A stretch of DNA of 64,000 bases, from positions 186,001-250,000 of the forward strand of contig CAVRTA010000005.1 in assembly GCA_963724135.1 (NCBI GenBank), written 5' to 3'. Shown here piece by piece: positions 1 through 9,017 of the stretch (position 1 is the first letter of the stretch; each line of letters starts with the position of its first letter). The notes under the pieces were generated by a model. That model was not told the DNA's origin and did no database searches. It saw nothing but the letters and a program-made list of their open reading frames with translations. A program made the translations under genes and the position numbers. Source of the stretch: DATLGB01 sp963724135 (lineage in GTDB: Bacteria; Actinomycetota; Thermoleophilia; Solirubrobacterales; Solirubrobacteraceae).

Positions 1-204
1 GGCGAGATCGCGGAGCGCCAGCCGTGAGCGGCGCTCGTCGAGGTGACCGCGCTGAAGCTGCCGGCGGACCATCGACGCCACTTCCAGGTCGATCAGCTCC
101 GGCGCGACCAGTTCCGCGCCCAGCAGCCGGGCGCGCGCCCGGTCGCCATCGTCGCCGTCGTCGGCCAGCGCCGGCGCCAGGACGCTGGCGTCAACGACGA
201 TCAC
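1..204 (-). CDS. VapC-type PIN-domain toxin (partial)
   Basis: The minus strand encodes a protein that begins VIVVDASVLAPALADDG and runs off the window edge, so only about 68 N-terminal residues are visible. The hydrophobic strand followed by a conserved Asp (VVDAS) is the first metal-binding acidic motif of PIN-domain ribonucleases. A second acidic patch, ELIDLEVAS, matches the usual second motif. The GTG start lies inside the last codons of the upstream antitoxin-like gene (14-base overlap), the normal translational coupling of VapBC pairs. RNA cleavage as toxin is family knowledge; the target cannot be read here. The C-terminal catalytic acids are outside the window. Confidence 0.8.
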   Translation of the reverse strand, partial: MIVVDASVLAPALADDGDDGDRARARLLGAELVAPELIDLEVASMVRRQLQRGHLDERRSRLALRDLA

Positions 205-421
205 GATCGGCCCGAAGCCCGCTGGCCGCGTCCTCGAAGCTCAAGGTGCCGCCCGCTCGGCCGCCCGCGGCCTCCAGGACCTCGTCGAGCGTGGGCATGT
301 CCGCCTCGCGGATCAGTTTGCCGCGCAGGTACTCCTGTAGCGACTGGTGCGCGGCTGCGGCCCGCCGGCGCAGGACGGCATGGGTCTCCTCGGGAACGTC
401 CTTGATCTGGATGCTCGGCAC
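191..421 (-). CDS. VapB/FitA-like ribbon-helix-helix antitoxin
   Basis: This is a 76-residue protein. Residues 1-40 (MPSIQIKDVPEETHAVLRRR, then helices ending LREA-like) follow the FitA/Arc ribbon-helix-helix pattern: one beta strand for DNA contact and two helices for dimerisation. The acidic, Ala/Gly-rich C-terminus is the part that usually wraps around the toxin. It overlaps the start of the PIN-domain gene. Antitoxins of this type neutralise VapC and repress their own operon as a complex. Both size and order (antitoxin first) fit. The start is the first ATG; a glyoxalase follows downstream of the toxin's opposite end. Confidence 0.8.
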   Translation of the reverse strand: MPSIQIKDVPEETHAVLRRRAAAAHQSLQEYLRGKLIREADMPTLDEVLEAAGGRAGGTLSFEDAASGLRADRDRR

Positions 422-457
422 GGCGCCATTATGGCGCCAGAACCTGCGAAACGCAAG

Positions 458-832
458 TCAGCGGCGCTCGATGAGCTCAACGCGGTAGCCGTCCGGGTCG
501 CGTACGAAGCAGATCCGCGAGCCGCTGTTGCCGACGTTGTACGGCGGCTTGTCGGGCTCGATGCCCTTGTGAGACAGCTCGGCGAGCGTGTCGTCGAGGC
601 CTTCGACCACCAGAGCGATGTGGTTGTAGCCCGTGCCGAGGTCGTAGGACTCGACGCCGGGGTTCCAGGTCAGCTCGAGGCGGTCGCCGTCACCCGGCAT
701 CCCCATGAAGACGTTGATCGCGCCGTCGGGCAGGTCCATGCGCCGGCGCTCCTCGAAGCCGAGGGACTCGTAGAAGCCGACCGAGCGCTCGATGTCGCCG
801 ATCCGGTAGCAGGTGTGGATGAACTCGGCCAT
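458..832 (-). CDS. gloA: Lactoylglutathione lyase (glyoxalase I family)
   Basis: This 124-residue VOC-fold protein opens MAEFIHTCYRIGDIERSVGF, the typical glyoxalase I start in which the first His is a metal ligand. Further metal-site motifs are visible: LELTWN (Glu), GYNHIALVV (His) and YRVELIER (Glu). Length matches short bacterial GloA. Glyoxalase I isomerises the hemithioacetal of methylglyoxal and a thiol cofactor. In actinobacteria the thiol is often not glutathione, so the exact substrate is uncertain. It follows the ABC permease gene on the same strand with a 17-base gap and may be cotranscribed. Confidence 0.85.
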   Translation of the reverse strand: MAEFIHTCYRIGDIERSVGFYESLGFEERRRMDLPDGAINVFMGMPGDGDRLELTWNPGVESYDLGTGYNHIALVVEGLDDTLAELSHKGIEPDKPPYNVGNSGSRICFVRDPDGYRVELIERR

Positions 833-849
833 GCGCTGACCGTACCCCG

Positions 850-1601
850 TCAGTCGTAGTTGCGGATCATGCGCACGTTGAGCGCCAGCATCACCGCGCC
901 GAGGAAGATCACCACGGCGAAGCCCGGCCACACCTCCGACCACGAGAAGTCGTCGAGGATGAGCGACCGCATCCCCTCCATCAGGTGGGTCACCGGGTTG
1001 ATGGTGGCGGCGACCTCCATCGGCTCGGTGAGCAGGTCGCGGGGAACGAAGTTGGGCGTCAGGAACAGCAGCGGGAAGAAGACCATCGAGCCGTTGGCGG
1101 TCGCCGCCGAGCTGCGGGTCTTGAGCGCGATCAGCTGCAGGAAGCCCGCGTAGACGACGCCCCACAGCGAGGTGAGGACGATCAGGACGATCAGGCCGAA
1201 GGGCCCGCTCGCGATCTCGATCCCGAACGGCAGCGCCAGCAGGATGATCACCACGGTGATGAAGACGGACTTGAGCGCCTCGGCGATCAGGCGCCCGAGC
1301 ACCATCGCCGAGCGCGGGATCGGCGTCGCGCGCAGCTTGTCGAAGTAGCCGCCCTCGATCTCCTCGACCAAGAACAGCGCGGCCATGCCGAACGAGCACG
1401 CCAGCAGCAGCGTGATCGGCAGCTGGAAGGCGCCGTAGCCCTGCCCCTGGAGGAACTCGGTCGAGTCGCCGGGGAAGATCTTGCCCGCCTGGCCCGTGTT
1501 GACGGCCAGGAAGAACAGCGGGATGAAGAACGTCGGGAACAGTGCGTCGGGCGTGCGCAGCGCCTCCTTGATCGCGCGCTGCCCGAGTGCCCAGGCGGCG
1601 C

Positions 1602-1605
<4 letters not shown>
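850..1605 (-). CDS. ABC-2 type transporter permease
   Basis: This 251-residue protein has about six hydrophobic segments, including LPITLLLACSFGMAALF, VFITVVIILLALPFGIEI and WPGFAVVIFLGAVMLALN. This is the ABC-2 membrane-protein layout found in DrrB-like exporters. The motif NPVTHLMEGMRSL near residues 203-215 is characteristic of that family. The GTG start overlaps the stop of the ATPase gene (GTGA) and is preceded by GGAGG, so translation is coupled. Together the two genes form one exporter. The substrate could be a drug, lipid or polyketide and cannot be inferred. Confidence 0.9.
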
Positions 1606-2399
<794 letters not shown>

Positions 2400-2442
2400 G
2401 ACCGCCGGCATTGAAGCACCCGTTGCGGTCTACTCGTGACCG

Positions 2443-3348
2443 CTATGTGTACTCGGGTGCGGGCGGCGGATGGCTCTCGAGCGTCCGGCGGCGGTGAAGC
2501 ACCCAGGCGACGGCACCGATGGCCAGTGGGACGGCGATGATCAGTACCGCCGGAATGTCCGCGCCCGACTTGGAGGCGACGCCGAGCGAGGCCGCAGCGA
2601 GCACCGCGCCGAGCGTGGTGCGCAGGCCGGCCACGGGCACGTAGGGGACGAGGTGGGTCCCGATCCACACGCCCGGCAGCGACCCGATCAGGATCGTGCC
2701 CATCAGCCCGAAGTCGATGTTGCCGCTGAACAGGTGCGCGATGGCCGCCGCCCACATGACGATCGCGGCGTGGAAGACGTCGGTCCCCACCACGCGCCGC
2801 GGCCGCAGCTTGTAGAGCAGGATCAGCGCGAGGCCGATCAGGGCGCCCGAGCCCACGGACGTCAGCCCGAGGATGAACCCGAGCGTGGCGCCGATCGCGA
2901 TCGTCCCGATCCGCGACTGGTGGCGCCCGAGCACCGCCGAGTCACGTTCCTTGGCGACGAGCCCGGGCCGGAACAGCGCGCGGTACAGCGTCCCCGCGGC
3001 CGCGAGCGCGAGTGCACCGGCCACCATCGCCAGCAGGGTCGACTTGTAGCCCTCGCCGTACTCGGCCTCGAGGTAGTCCAGCGCGATCACGCCGAGGATC
3101 GACCCCGGCACCGACCCGAAGGCCAGGAACTTCGACAGCCGCAGGTCGACGTTGCCCGCGCGCAGGTGCCGCCAGCCCCCGAGAGTCTTGGTGATGGCGC
3201 CGTAGGCGAGGTCGGTGCCGATCGCAACCGATGGCGTGTAACCGCCGACGAGCAGCAGCAGTGGCGTCATCAGCGACCCGCCGCCGATTCCGGTGAGGCC
3301 GATGAGGACGCCAACGCCCAGTCCGAAGAAGATGATCAGCGGGTCCAT
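2443..3348 (-). CDS. Sulfite exporter TauE/SafE (TSUP) family permease
   Basis: A 301-residue integral membrane protein with about eight helices and the duplicated half motif of the TSUP family. The first half has LIGLTGIGGGSLMTPLLL followed by AIGTDL, the second has LGLTSVGSGALIGLAL followed by VVGTDVFHA. Family members move sulfite, sulfonates or related anions across the cytoplasmic membrane. The next gene downstream on the same strand is the ABC ATPase, while moaD-moaE lies just upstream. A link to molybdoenzyme (for example sulfite oxidase) metabolism is possible but only inferred from position. Confidence 0.9.
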   Translation of the reverse strand: MDPLIIFFGLGVGVLIGLTGIGGGSLMTPLLLLVGGYTPSVAIGTDLAYGAITKTLGGWRHLRAGNVDLRLSKFLAFGSVPGSILGVIALDYLEAEYGEGYKSTLLAMVAGALALAAAGTLYRALFRPGLVAKERDSAVLGRHQSRIGTIAIGATLGFILGLTSVGSGALIGLALILLYKLRPRRVVGTDVFHAAIVMWAAAIAHLFSGNIDFGLMGTILIGSLPGVWIGTHLVPYVPVAGLRTTLGAVLAAASLGVASKSGADIPAVLIIAVPLAIGAVAWVLHRRRTLESHPPPAPEYT

Positions 3349-3363
3349 GGGAAGCCTGTGAAG

Positions 3364-4020
3364 CTAGGGGCTGCTCGGGCCGGCGCAGTCGCGTCCGGGG
3401 CCCGGGAGGTTGCCCTCGACCCAGGCGTCCTCCTCCTTCTTGAAGATCGGGGCCTCGTCCTTGAGCCGGTCGATGATCGCGCGGGCGCCCGCGAAGGTCT
3501 CCTCGCGGTGCGGGCCGCTGGCGGCGACGATCACGCTCGGCTCGGACAGCGGCACGGTGCCGACGCGGTGCTCGACGGCGACGGCGGTGAGCCCGTGGCG
3601 CTGGGCCTCCTCGGCTGCGATCCGGCGCAGCATCGGCTCGGCCATCTCGGCGTAGGCCTCGTACTCGAGCTCGGGCACGCCCCGGGTGACGCCCTCGAAC
3701 ACGACCACGGCCCCGGCCTGCGGGTCGCGGACGAGGTCGATCAGCGGCTGCGCGGCGATCGGCTCGCCGGTGATGCGGGCGCGCCGGACGCGGTCGTCCG
3801 CGCCGCCCGAGACCGGCGGGATCAGCGCGACCTCGTCCCCGGGCCGGACCGGCTCCTCGTCGCCGGCGTAGACGCGGTTGACGGCGACGATGTAGGGCCC
3901 CTCCACGCCGAAGGCGGAGCGGACGTCGGCCACCGTGGCCGGATCGGGCAGCTCGAGGTCCGCCGTCGGCGCGCCCGCGCGCTCCTTGAGGCCGGCGAAC
4001 AGGCGGACGGACAGGCGCAT
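3364..4020 (-). CDS. moaX: MoaD-MoaE fusion (molybdopterin synthase, MoaX-like)
   Basis: One 218-residue chain joins both molybdopterin synthase subunits. Residues 1-73 are MoaD (ubiquitin fold) ending VALIPPVSGG, the Gly-Gly tail that must be free to carry the thiocarboxylate. Residues 74-218 are MoaE, with the dimer/active-site motifs VVVFEGVTRG, HREETFAGARAIIDRLK and PIFKKEE (catalytic Lys). The fusion resembles mycobacterial MoaX, which is cleaved after Gly-Gly (family knowledge). Cleavage here is inferred, not seen. The gene is divergent from moaC across only 25 bases, and a TAGGCT box lies 9 bases before its ATG. Confidence 0.9.
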   Translation of the reverse strand: MRLSVRLFAGLKERAGAPTADLELPDPATVADVRSAFGVEGPYIVAVNRVYAGDEEPVRPGDEVALIPPVSGGADDRVRRARITGEPIAAQPLIDLVRDPQAGAVVVFEGVTRGVPELEYEAYAEMAEPMLRRIAAEEAQRHGLTAVAVEHRVGTVPLSEPSVIVAASGPHREETFAGARAIIDRLKDEAPIFKKEEDAWVEGNLPGPGRDCAGPSSP

Positions 4021-4029
4021 GTCGTTGCA

Positions 4030-4039
4030 AGCCTAAACT
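4030..4039. promoter_or_regulatory. Two-way -10 element between moaX and moaC
   Basis: The sequence AGCCTAAACT contains TAAACT on the plus strand (6 bases before the moaC GTG) and TAGGCT on the minus strand (9 bases before the moaX ATG), both using the same central TA. This predicts leaderless or near-leaderless transcripts in both directions. A perfect inverted repeat TGCAAG-N6-CTTGCA (4026-4043) is centred on the same site and could bind a regulator. Confidence 0.55.
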
Positions 4040-4045
4040 TGCAGC

Positions 4046-4513
4046 GTGGGCTTGACGCACCTCGACGCGGAAGGCAGCGCACGAATGGTGGACATCTCGG
4101 CGAAGGCCCCCACCGAGCGGTGGGCGCGCGCCCGAGCCGTGGTGCGCATGTCGCCCGCGACCGCGGCGCTGGTCGCGGCGGGCGACCTGCCCAAGGGCGA
4201 CGTCGTGTCGGTCGCTCGCATCGCAGCGATCCAGGCTGCCAAGCGGACCGCCGAGCTGATCCCGCTGTGTCATCAGCTTGCGCTGTCGCACGCGGACTGC
4301 TCCGTGGAGGTCGGCGCGGACAGCGTGACGCTGGTGTGCGAGGCGCGGACGGTGTCGGGCACCGGGGTCGAGATGGAGGCGCTCACAGCGGCCTCGGTGG
4401 GCGCGCTGACCGTCTACGACATGGTCAAGGGGGCCGAGCGGGGAGTGGTCATCGAGTCCCTGCAGCTGCTCGACAAGACGGGCGGGAAGTCGGGTGACTT
4501 CCACGCTTCGTGA
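4046..4513 (+). CDS. moaC: Cyclic pyranopterin monophosphate synthase MoaC
   Basis: This 155-residue protein starts MGLTHLDAEGSARMVDISAK, matching the conserved MoaC N-terminus, which supports the GTG start at 4046 over the ATG at 4084. Active-site motifs are present: AAKRTAELIPLCHQL (His, Lys) and VSGTGVEMEALTAASVGALT with YDMVKG. MoaC converts the MoaA product into cyclic pyranopterin monophosphate in cofactor synthesis. With TAAACT ending 6 bases upstream and no room for a ribosome-binding site, the mRNA is probably leaderless. It overlaps moaA by 20 bases. Confidence 0.96.
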   Translation: MGLTHLDAEGSARMVDISAKAPTERWARARAVVRMSPATAALVAAGDLPKGDVVSVARIAAIQAAKRTAELIPLCHQLALSHADCSVEVGADSVTLVCEARTVSGTGVEMEALTAASVGALTVYDMVKGAERGVVIESLQLLDKTGGKSGDFHAS

Positions 4514-5498
4514 ACCGCTGGTCGACGGGCACGGGCGCGCGATCGGCGACGTCCGCGTCTCGGTCACCGACCGCTGCAACTTCCGCTGCCAGTACTGCAT
4601 GCCGGCCGAGGGCCTGCCCTGGCTCGACCGCGACGAGGTGCTCTCCTACGAGGAGCTGGCCCGGCTCGTCGGGCTGCTGGCCGAGCTGGGGGTCCGCGAC
4701 GTCCGGCTCACCGGCGGGGAGCCCCTGGCGCGGCGTGACCTGCACCACCTGATCTCCCAGCTCGCGGCGAACCCGCTGATCGAGGATCTGTCGCTGACGA
4801 CCAACGGCTACCTGCTGCGGCGCCAGCTTCCCGACCTGGTGGCGGCCGGCCTGAAGCGTTTGAACGTCTCGCTGGATTCGCTGGTGCGCGACCGCTTCTT
4901 CGAGCTCACCCGCCGCGACGCCCTCGACGAGGTCCTCGCGGGGCTCGAGGCCGCCGAGGCCTACGAGCAGCTGCGGCCGATCAAGGTCAACGCCGTCGCT
5001 CTGCGCGACTTCACCGAGGCGGAGGCGCTGCGCTTCGCCGAGCTGGCGCGGCGCAAGCCCTACGAGGTCCGCTTCATCGAATGGATGCCGCTCGACGCCG
5101 ACCGCGCCTGGGGCCCGGACCGGGTGCTGCCCAACGACGAGCTGCGCGCGATCATCCACGCGGTCCACCCGCTCGAGCCGATGGGCCGTCCGCGGTCGGG
5201 CACGTCCTCGCGCTGGCGCTTCGCGGACGGCAAGGGGACGATCGGCTTCATCTCCCCCGTCTCGCATCCGTTCTGCGGCGACTGCAACCGCATCCGGCTG
5301 ACCGCGGACGGACGGCTGCGCACGTGCCTGTTCTCGCTCCACGAGACCGACCTGCGCGGACCCCTGCGCGCCGGCGCGTCCGACGACGAGCTCGAGGCGA
5401 TCGTCCGCGAGGCCGTCTGGCGCAAGGAGCTCAAGCACCACATCAACGAGCCGGGCTTCATCCAGCCGGCCCGCTCGATGTCCCAGATCGGCGGCTAG
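4494..5498 (+). CDS. moaA: GTP 3',8-cyclase MoaA (radical SAM)
   Basis: 334 residues, normal family length. The N-terminal radical SAM cluster motif is CNFRCQYC, followed by the SAM-binding LTGGEPLARRDL. The C-terminal cluster that binds GTP is visible as FCGDCNRIRLTADGRLRTC. The chain ends SMSQIGG, the double-Gly tail needed to activate the enzyme. It performs the first step of molybdenum cofactor synthesis, acting with MoaC from the overlapping upstream gene. The GTG start sits inside moaC. moeA follows after 26 bases, making a moaC-moaA-moeA operon. Confidence 0.97.
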   Translation: MTSTLREPLVDGHGRAIGDVRVSVTDRCNFRCQYCMPAEGLPWLDRDEVLSYEELARLVGLLAELGVRDVRLTGGEPLARRDLHHLISQLAANPLIEDLSLTTNGYLLRRQLPDLVAAGLKRLNVSLDSLVRDRFFELTRRDALDEVLAGLEAAEAYEQLRPIKVNAVALRDFTEAEALRFAELARRKPYEVRFIEWMPLDADRAWGPDRVLPNDELRAIIHAVHPLEPMGRPRSGTSSRWRFADGKGTIGFISPVSHPFCGDCNRIRLTADGRLRTCLFSLHETDLRGPLRAGASDDELEAIVREAVWRKELKHHINEPGFIQPARSMSQIGG

Positions 5499-5524
5499 GT
5501 GGCCCGTCCCGGGCCGAACCACTG

Positions 5525-6715
5525 ATGCTGTCCCGCGAGGAGGCCTGGGGCCTGATCGCCGGGCGGGCCCGCCCGCTGACCGCGGAGACGCTGCGGCTCG
5601 ACGAGGCGGTCGGGCGCGTCCTGGCCGCGGACGTCATCTGCGCGATCGACATCCCGGGCTTCGACCGCTCGGCGATGGACGGCTACGCGCTGCGCGCGGC
5701 CGACGCCCCGGGGCGGCTGCGCCTGGTGGGCGAGGTCGCGGCCGGCGGCGCGGGCGATTTCGAGGTCGGCCCCGGCGAGGCCGCGCGGATCTTCACCGGC
5801 GGCGCGATCCCGCGCGGCGCGGACGCCGTCGAGCGCCAGGAGGTCGTCGCGGCCGCAGACGGGGTCGTGTCGATCGACCACGACCTCCCCCCCGGTCTGA
5901 ACGTGCGCTACCGCGGAGAGGACGTGCCCGCGGGTACGACCATCCTGCCCGCGGGCACCGTGGTGACACCGCACGCACTGAGCGCGATCGCCGCCTCCGG
6001 CACCGGCGCCGTGTCCGTGTACCGGCGCCCGCGCGCCGCGATCCTCGCGACCGGCGACGAGCTCGTCCGCCCCGGCGAGGACCTCGGCCCCGGCCAGATC
6101 TACGAGACGAACACCGTCGCGCTGCGCACGCTCGTCGAGCGCACCGGTGCCCAGGCGGTCGACCTCGGCATCGCTCCCGATGACCCGCGCGAGATCGAGC
6201 GCCGCATCGCCGGCGGGCTGCGCACGTGCGAGGTGCTGCTCGTGGCCGGCGGCGTCTCCGTCGGCGAGCACGACCACGTCAAGGGCGCGCTCGACCGCGC
6301 CGGCGTCGAGGAGCTCTTCTGGCGCGTGCGCATCAAGCCCGGCAAGCCGCTCTTCTGCGGTCTCACCGGCAACGGCAAGTGGGCGTTCGGGCTTCCCGGC
6401 AACCCGCTCTCCGGCGTCGTCGGCTTCCTGGCCTTCGTCGCACCGCTGCTGCGCCGCCTGGCGGGCGAGGCCGACGCGGTGGAGCCGCGCGTCCAGGTGC
6501 GCACCACCGCCGAGATCGAGCCCGTCGACGGCCGCACGACCTACCTCACCGCGACCCTGCGCCGGGGCGCTGACGGCATCTACGAGGCGACTCCGACCGA
6601 GGCGCAGGGCTCCGCGATGACGCTTGCTCTCGCTCGGGCCGACGCCTTCATCATCGCCCCGCTCGAGTCCCCGTCGATCCCGGCCGGCGGCTTGGTCGAC
6701 GCGCTGCTGCTCTAG
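5525..6715 (+). CDS. moeA: Molybdopterin molybdenumtransferase MoeA
   Basis: 396 residues with the usual MoeA order: N-terminal domain with DIPGFDRSAMDGYAL, then the MoCF-binding domain with AILATGDEL, VAGGVSVGEHDHVKGAL and GLPGNPLSGVV, then the C-terminal beta-barrel domain. It inserts molybdate into adenylated molybdopterin. It is the third gene of the moaC-moaA-moeA operon. The reading frame stays open far upstream inside moaA, but homology begins at the ATG MLSREEAWGLI. It meets the oppositely oriented CAP-domain gene tail to tail with a 4-base overlap. Confidence 0.95.
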   Translation: MLSREEAWGLIAGRARPLTAETLRLDEAVGRVLAADVICAIDIPGFDRSAMDGYALRAADAPGRLRLVGEVAAGGAGDFEVGPGEAARIFTGGAIPRGADAVERQEVVAAADGVVSIDHDLPPGLNVRYRGEDVPAGTTILPAGTVVTPHALSAIAASGTGAVSVYRRPRAAILATGDELVRPGEDLGPGQIYETNTVALRTLVERTGAQAVDLGIAPDDPREIERRIAGGLRTCEVLLVAGGVSVGEHDHVKGALDRAGVEELFWRVRIKPGKPLFCGLTGNGKWAFGLPGNPLSGVVGFLAFVAPLLRRLAGEADAVEPRVQVRTTAEIEPVDGRTTYLTATLRRGADGIYEATPTEAQGSAMTLALARADAFIIAPLESPSIPAGGLVDALLL

Positions 6716-7863
6716 CGCCGGGGGATCCTGGCCCTCGGGCTCAACCGGGTGGCGGTGCCGATGCCGCTCGCGGTGACGCGGCAGCGGAGGCGCTTGCCGC
6801 GGTCGGTCTTGCTGATCCGGTACGCGCGCCGGGTGGTGCCGGCGATCGGCTTGCCGTTGCGCAGCCACTGGTAGGTCGTCGACAGCCCGTCGCGGATCTG
6901 GGCGGTCACCTTCAGTTTGCGGCCCGGCTTGAGCTTGCCCGGGCGTTTGAGGTCGATACGGGTGATCTGCGGCGGCGCCGCCGCGAAGGCGCGGACGGTG
7001 TACCGGACGGGGACGGGCCCGCCGTTGACGGTCACGCCGGTGATCGACACCACGACGTCACGGTCGGCGGCGTGGTCGGCGGGCGTCAGCGCGACGTTCC
7101 AGGCCAGGGTCGGGTCGGCCGAGCCGAAGCCGGGCGCGACCTCGCGGAGATTCGACACCGCGCGGGGCTGTCCGTCGACGGTCATGCTCACCTGCGCTGC
7201 GGAGACGTCGGCCCCCTCCACGTTCATGCTCGCCGACCAGTCGCTGAACACGAGTCCCCAAGGGATCCAGCCCTCGGGCGGCCAGGCGACGACCGGCGGG
7301 CCCACGCCGATGGTCGGGGAGCCGCTGTCCGGGAGGTTCCAGAGCGCGTTGGTGCGTCCCGTCGAGCCGGTGCCGAACTCGGCTGCCGCGGGGTCGAGGA
7401 CCCAGCGGCGGTGGCCCAGCGACTCGACGCCGGAATCGTCCACATAGCCGACCATCGCCTCCGCCCCGCTGAAGCCCAGCGCCAGGTTCGACCGGGCGGC
7501 AGCCTCGCGGCCGTCAGCCGTCGAGCAGGGCCAGTCCTCGCCCGGTGTGTGGGACAGGTCGCCGGCTGCATCCATCATCAGCGCGGCGGCGAGCGCCTTG
7601 TCGTTCTTCACCGGGTCGAGCGTGACCGGCGCGAGCCCGGCGAAGTCGCGCAGGGCGTTGACCGCGGTCAGCGTCGCCTGGATCGACTGCGCCGACTCGG
7701 TTCCGCGCGTGCAGGTCGCGGTCGATCCCGTCCATCCCGTGGGCACCTTCTGCGCATCGAGGATCGCGACCCACTGCCCGAGGGCATCCCGCCGGTCGGC
7801 CGGCTTGGCCACCGCGGGTGGCGCCAGCAGCAGCAAGAGCACGATCGCCAGGAGCCCGATCAC
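6712..7863 (-). CDS. Secreted CAP (SCP/PR1) domain protein
   Basis: 383 residues. The first 20 (VIGLLAIVLLLLLAPPAVA) form a signal peptide. Residues about 55-185 are a CAP domain with NALRDFAGLAPV, DLSHTPGEDWPC and SLGHRRWVLDP, the usual cavity His and Glu/Asp positions. The C-terminus (about 300-383) is a beta-sandwich domain of the Ig-like kind seen in surface proteins (WLRNGKPIAGTTRRAYRI). CAP proteins are extracellular; the activity of bacterial ones is mostly unknown. The GTG start overlaps the stop of the S4-domain gene (GTGA), so the two are coupled. Confidence 0.8.
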   Translation of the reverse strand: MIGLLAIVLLLLLAPPAVAKPADRRDALGQWVAILDAQKVPTGWTGSTATCTRGTESAQSIQATLTAVNALRDFAGLAPVTLDPVKNDKALAAALMMDAAGDLSHTPGEDWPCSTADGREAAARSNLALGFSGAEAMVGYVDDSGVESLGHRRWVLDPAAAEFGTGSTGRTNALWNLPDSGSPTIGVGPPVVAWPPEGWIPWGLVFSDWSASMNVEGADVSAAQVSMTVDGQPRAVSNLREVAPGFGSADPTLAWNVALTPADHAADRDVVVSITGVTVNGGPVPVRYTVRAFAAAPPQITRIDLKRPGKLKPGRKLKVTAQIRDGLSTTYQWLRNGKPIAGTTRRAYRISKTDRGKRLRCRVTASGIGTATRLSPRARIPRR

Positions 7864-8240
7864 CGCCGCCCCCGCTCGCTCTCGAGGCGCCGGCGGTCGC
7901 GCTTGGTCGGCCGCCCACCGCCGTCGTCGAAGCGCGGCCGCACCAGACGCCGCTGTTCGGCCGCGTCGGCGCGCGCCTCGATCGACTCGGGAGTCTCGGT
8001 GTAGAGGCCGGCAGCGAGCGCCGCGGACACCCGGCGCTCGGAGAGCGCGTCGACCGTGACGGTGCGGCGGGTCGGGCCGAGCCGGATCTCGACCACGTCC
8101 TGAGGCTTGACCTCGCGCGCCGGCTTGGCCACGACGCCGTTGATGGTGACACGGCCGCCCTTCAGGGCATCGGCCGCCACCCCGCGCGTCTTGGTCAGCC
8201 GCGCCGCCCACAGCCACTTGTCGATCCGCACGCTGGTCAT
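7860..8240 (-). CDS. S4-domain RNA-binding protein (Hsp15-like)
   Basis: 126 residues. Residues 1-60 form an S4 RNA-binding domain (RIDKWLWAARLTKTRG and GGRVTINGVVAKPAREV), the Hsp15/YrfH type. The C-terminus is Arg-rich (KRDRRRLESERG), adding nucleic acid affinity. Hsp15 binds stalled 50S ribosomal subunits carrying nascent chains in E. coli; the same role here is inferred. The ATG is preceded by a very good AGGAGGGAC ribosome-binding site, which decides the start over in-frame upstream codons. It is coupled to the secreted CAP-domain gene. Confidence 0.85.
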   Translation of the reverse strand: MTSVRIDKWLWAARLTKTRGVAADALKGGRVTINGVVAKPAREVKPQDVVEIRLGPTRRTVTVDALSERRVSAALAAGLYTETPESIEARADAAEQRRLVRPRFDDGGGRPTKRDRRRLESERGRR

Positions 8241-8305
8241 TGTCCCTCCTGGCGCCTCGTCGTGGGTGACGGGTCGCAGCCGATGGGCACCGAGGGGGCG
8301 GGATC

Positions 8306-8360
8306 GGCCGGGTCTGATGAATTTGGCCTCCATAGGGGGTGGAATTCATCAGAGCCGGCC
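8306..8360. repeat. 18-bp near-perfect inverted repeat with nested hairpin
   Basis: The arms GGCCGGGTCTGATGAATT and AATTCATCAGAGCCGGCC pair at 17 of 18 positions (one G/G mismatch) around a 19-base spacer. The spacer itself contains CCTCC-ATA-GGGGG, which can extend the hairpin. It lies in the divergent gap between the S4 gene (starts 66 bases away) and the hydrolase gene (82 bases away). It could be an operator, a structured leader or a small mobile repeat. Confidence 0.75.
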
Positions 8361-8441
8361 TGACCCAGCCCCCTTACCGCCGATGCGCGGCTCGTGCCCG
8401 AGCCGGCGCCGAGGCCATCGGCGCGGCAGACTTGCGGATCG

Positions 8442-9017
8442 ATGCGCGAGCTCGAGACGCCACAGGGGGCCGCCCGCGTCCTGGAGCAGGCCGCGGCCGG
8501 AGCCTGGGCGCGGCTGTTCCTCGGACACGGCGCCGGCGGGAGCGTGAGCGCACCGGATCTGCAGGTCGCGGCCCGGACGGCGCTCGAGGAGGGCGTCAGC
8601 GTCGCGCTTGTCGAGCAGCCCTACCGGGTGGCGGGCAGGAAGTCGACGCCGCGGCCGCCGGTGCTCGACGAGGCCTGGGTGAGCGTGGTCGAGCAGGTCG
8701 CGACCGACGGTCTCCCCCACATCAGCGGCGGCCGCTCGAGCGGGGCGCGGGTGGCGTGCCGGACGGCGCACGCGACGGGCGCGATCGGCGTGCTCGCGCT
8801 GGCGTTCCCCCTGGTCACGCCGAGCGGCGCGTCACGACAGGACGAGCTCGACGCCGTGGCCGTTCCGCTGCTGATCGTGCAGGGCTCGCGCGATCGCTTC
8901 GGGGTGCCCGACGCAGCGGTACAGGTGCAGGGAGATCACGGGCTCAAGGGCGACCGCGGCGCGATTGCGGACGCCGTCCGATCGTGGCTTTCGACGCTGC
9001 GATGCCTCGGGCTCTGA
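8442..9017 (+). CDS. Alpha/beta hydrolase (KANL3/Tex30-like)
   Basis: 191 residues. FLGHGAGGSV is the oxyanion-hole strand, GGRSSGARVACR replaces the nucleophile elbow (GxSxG-like, here GRSSG), and the C-terminal part has PLLIVQGSRDRFGV (acidic residue) and QGDHGLKG (His). This is the pattern of small KANL3/Tex30-type hydrolases. The substrate is unknown. The ATG start is the one giving MRELETPQGAARVLEQ. The 3' end overlaps the MobA-like gene by 16 bases, suggesting one operon with the two genes downstream. Confidence 0.8.
   Translation: MRELETPQGAARVLEQAAAGAWARLFLGHGAGGSVSAPDLQVAARTALEEGVSVALVEQPYRVAGRKSTPRPPVLDEAWVSVVEQVATDGLPHISGGRSSGARVACRTAHATGAIGVLALAFPLVTPSGASRQDELDAVAVPLLIVQGSRDRFGVPDAAVQVQGDHGLKGDRGAIADAVRSWLSTLRCLGL

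Noticed and set aside
5081..5524. Long N-terminal extension of moeA
   Set aside because: The frame is only an out-of-frame shadow of moaA; MoeA similarity begins at ATG 5525.
6868..7863. Long open frames opposite many genes (for example Arg/Gly/Ala-rich proteins)
   Set aside because: They are high-GC shadow frames without motifs, and the opposite strand encodes recognised families.
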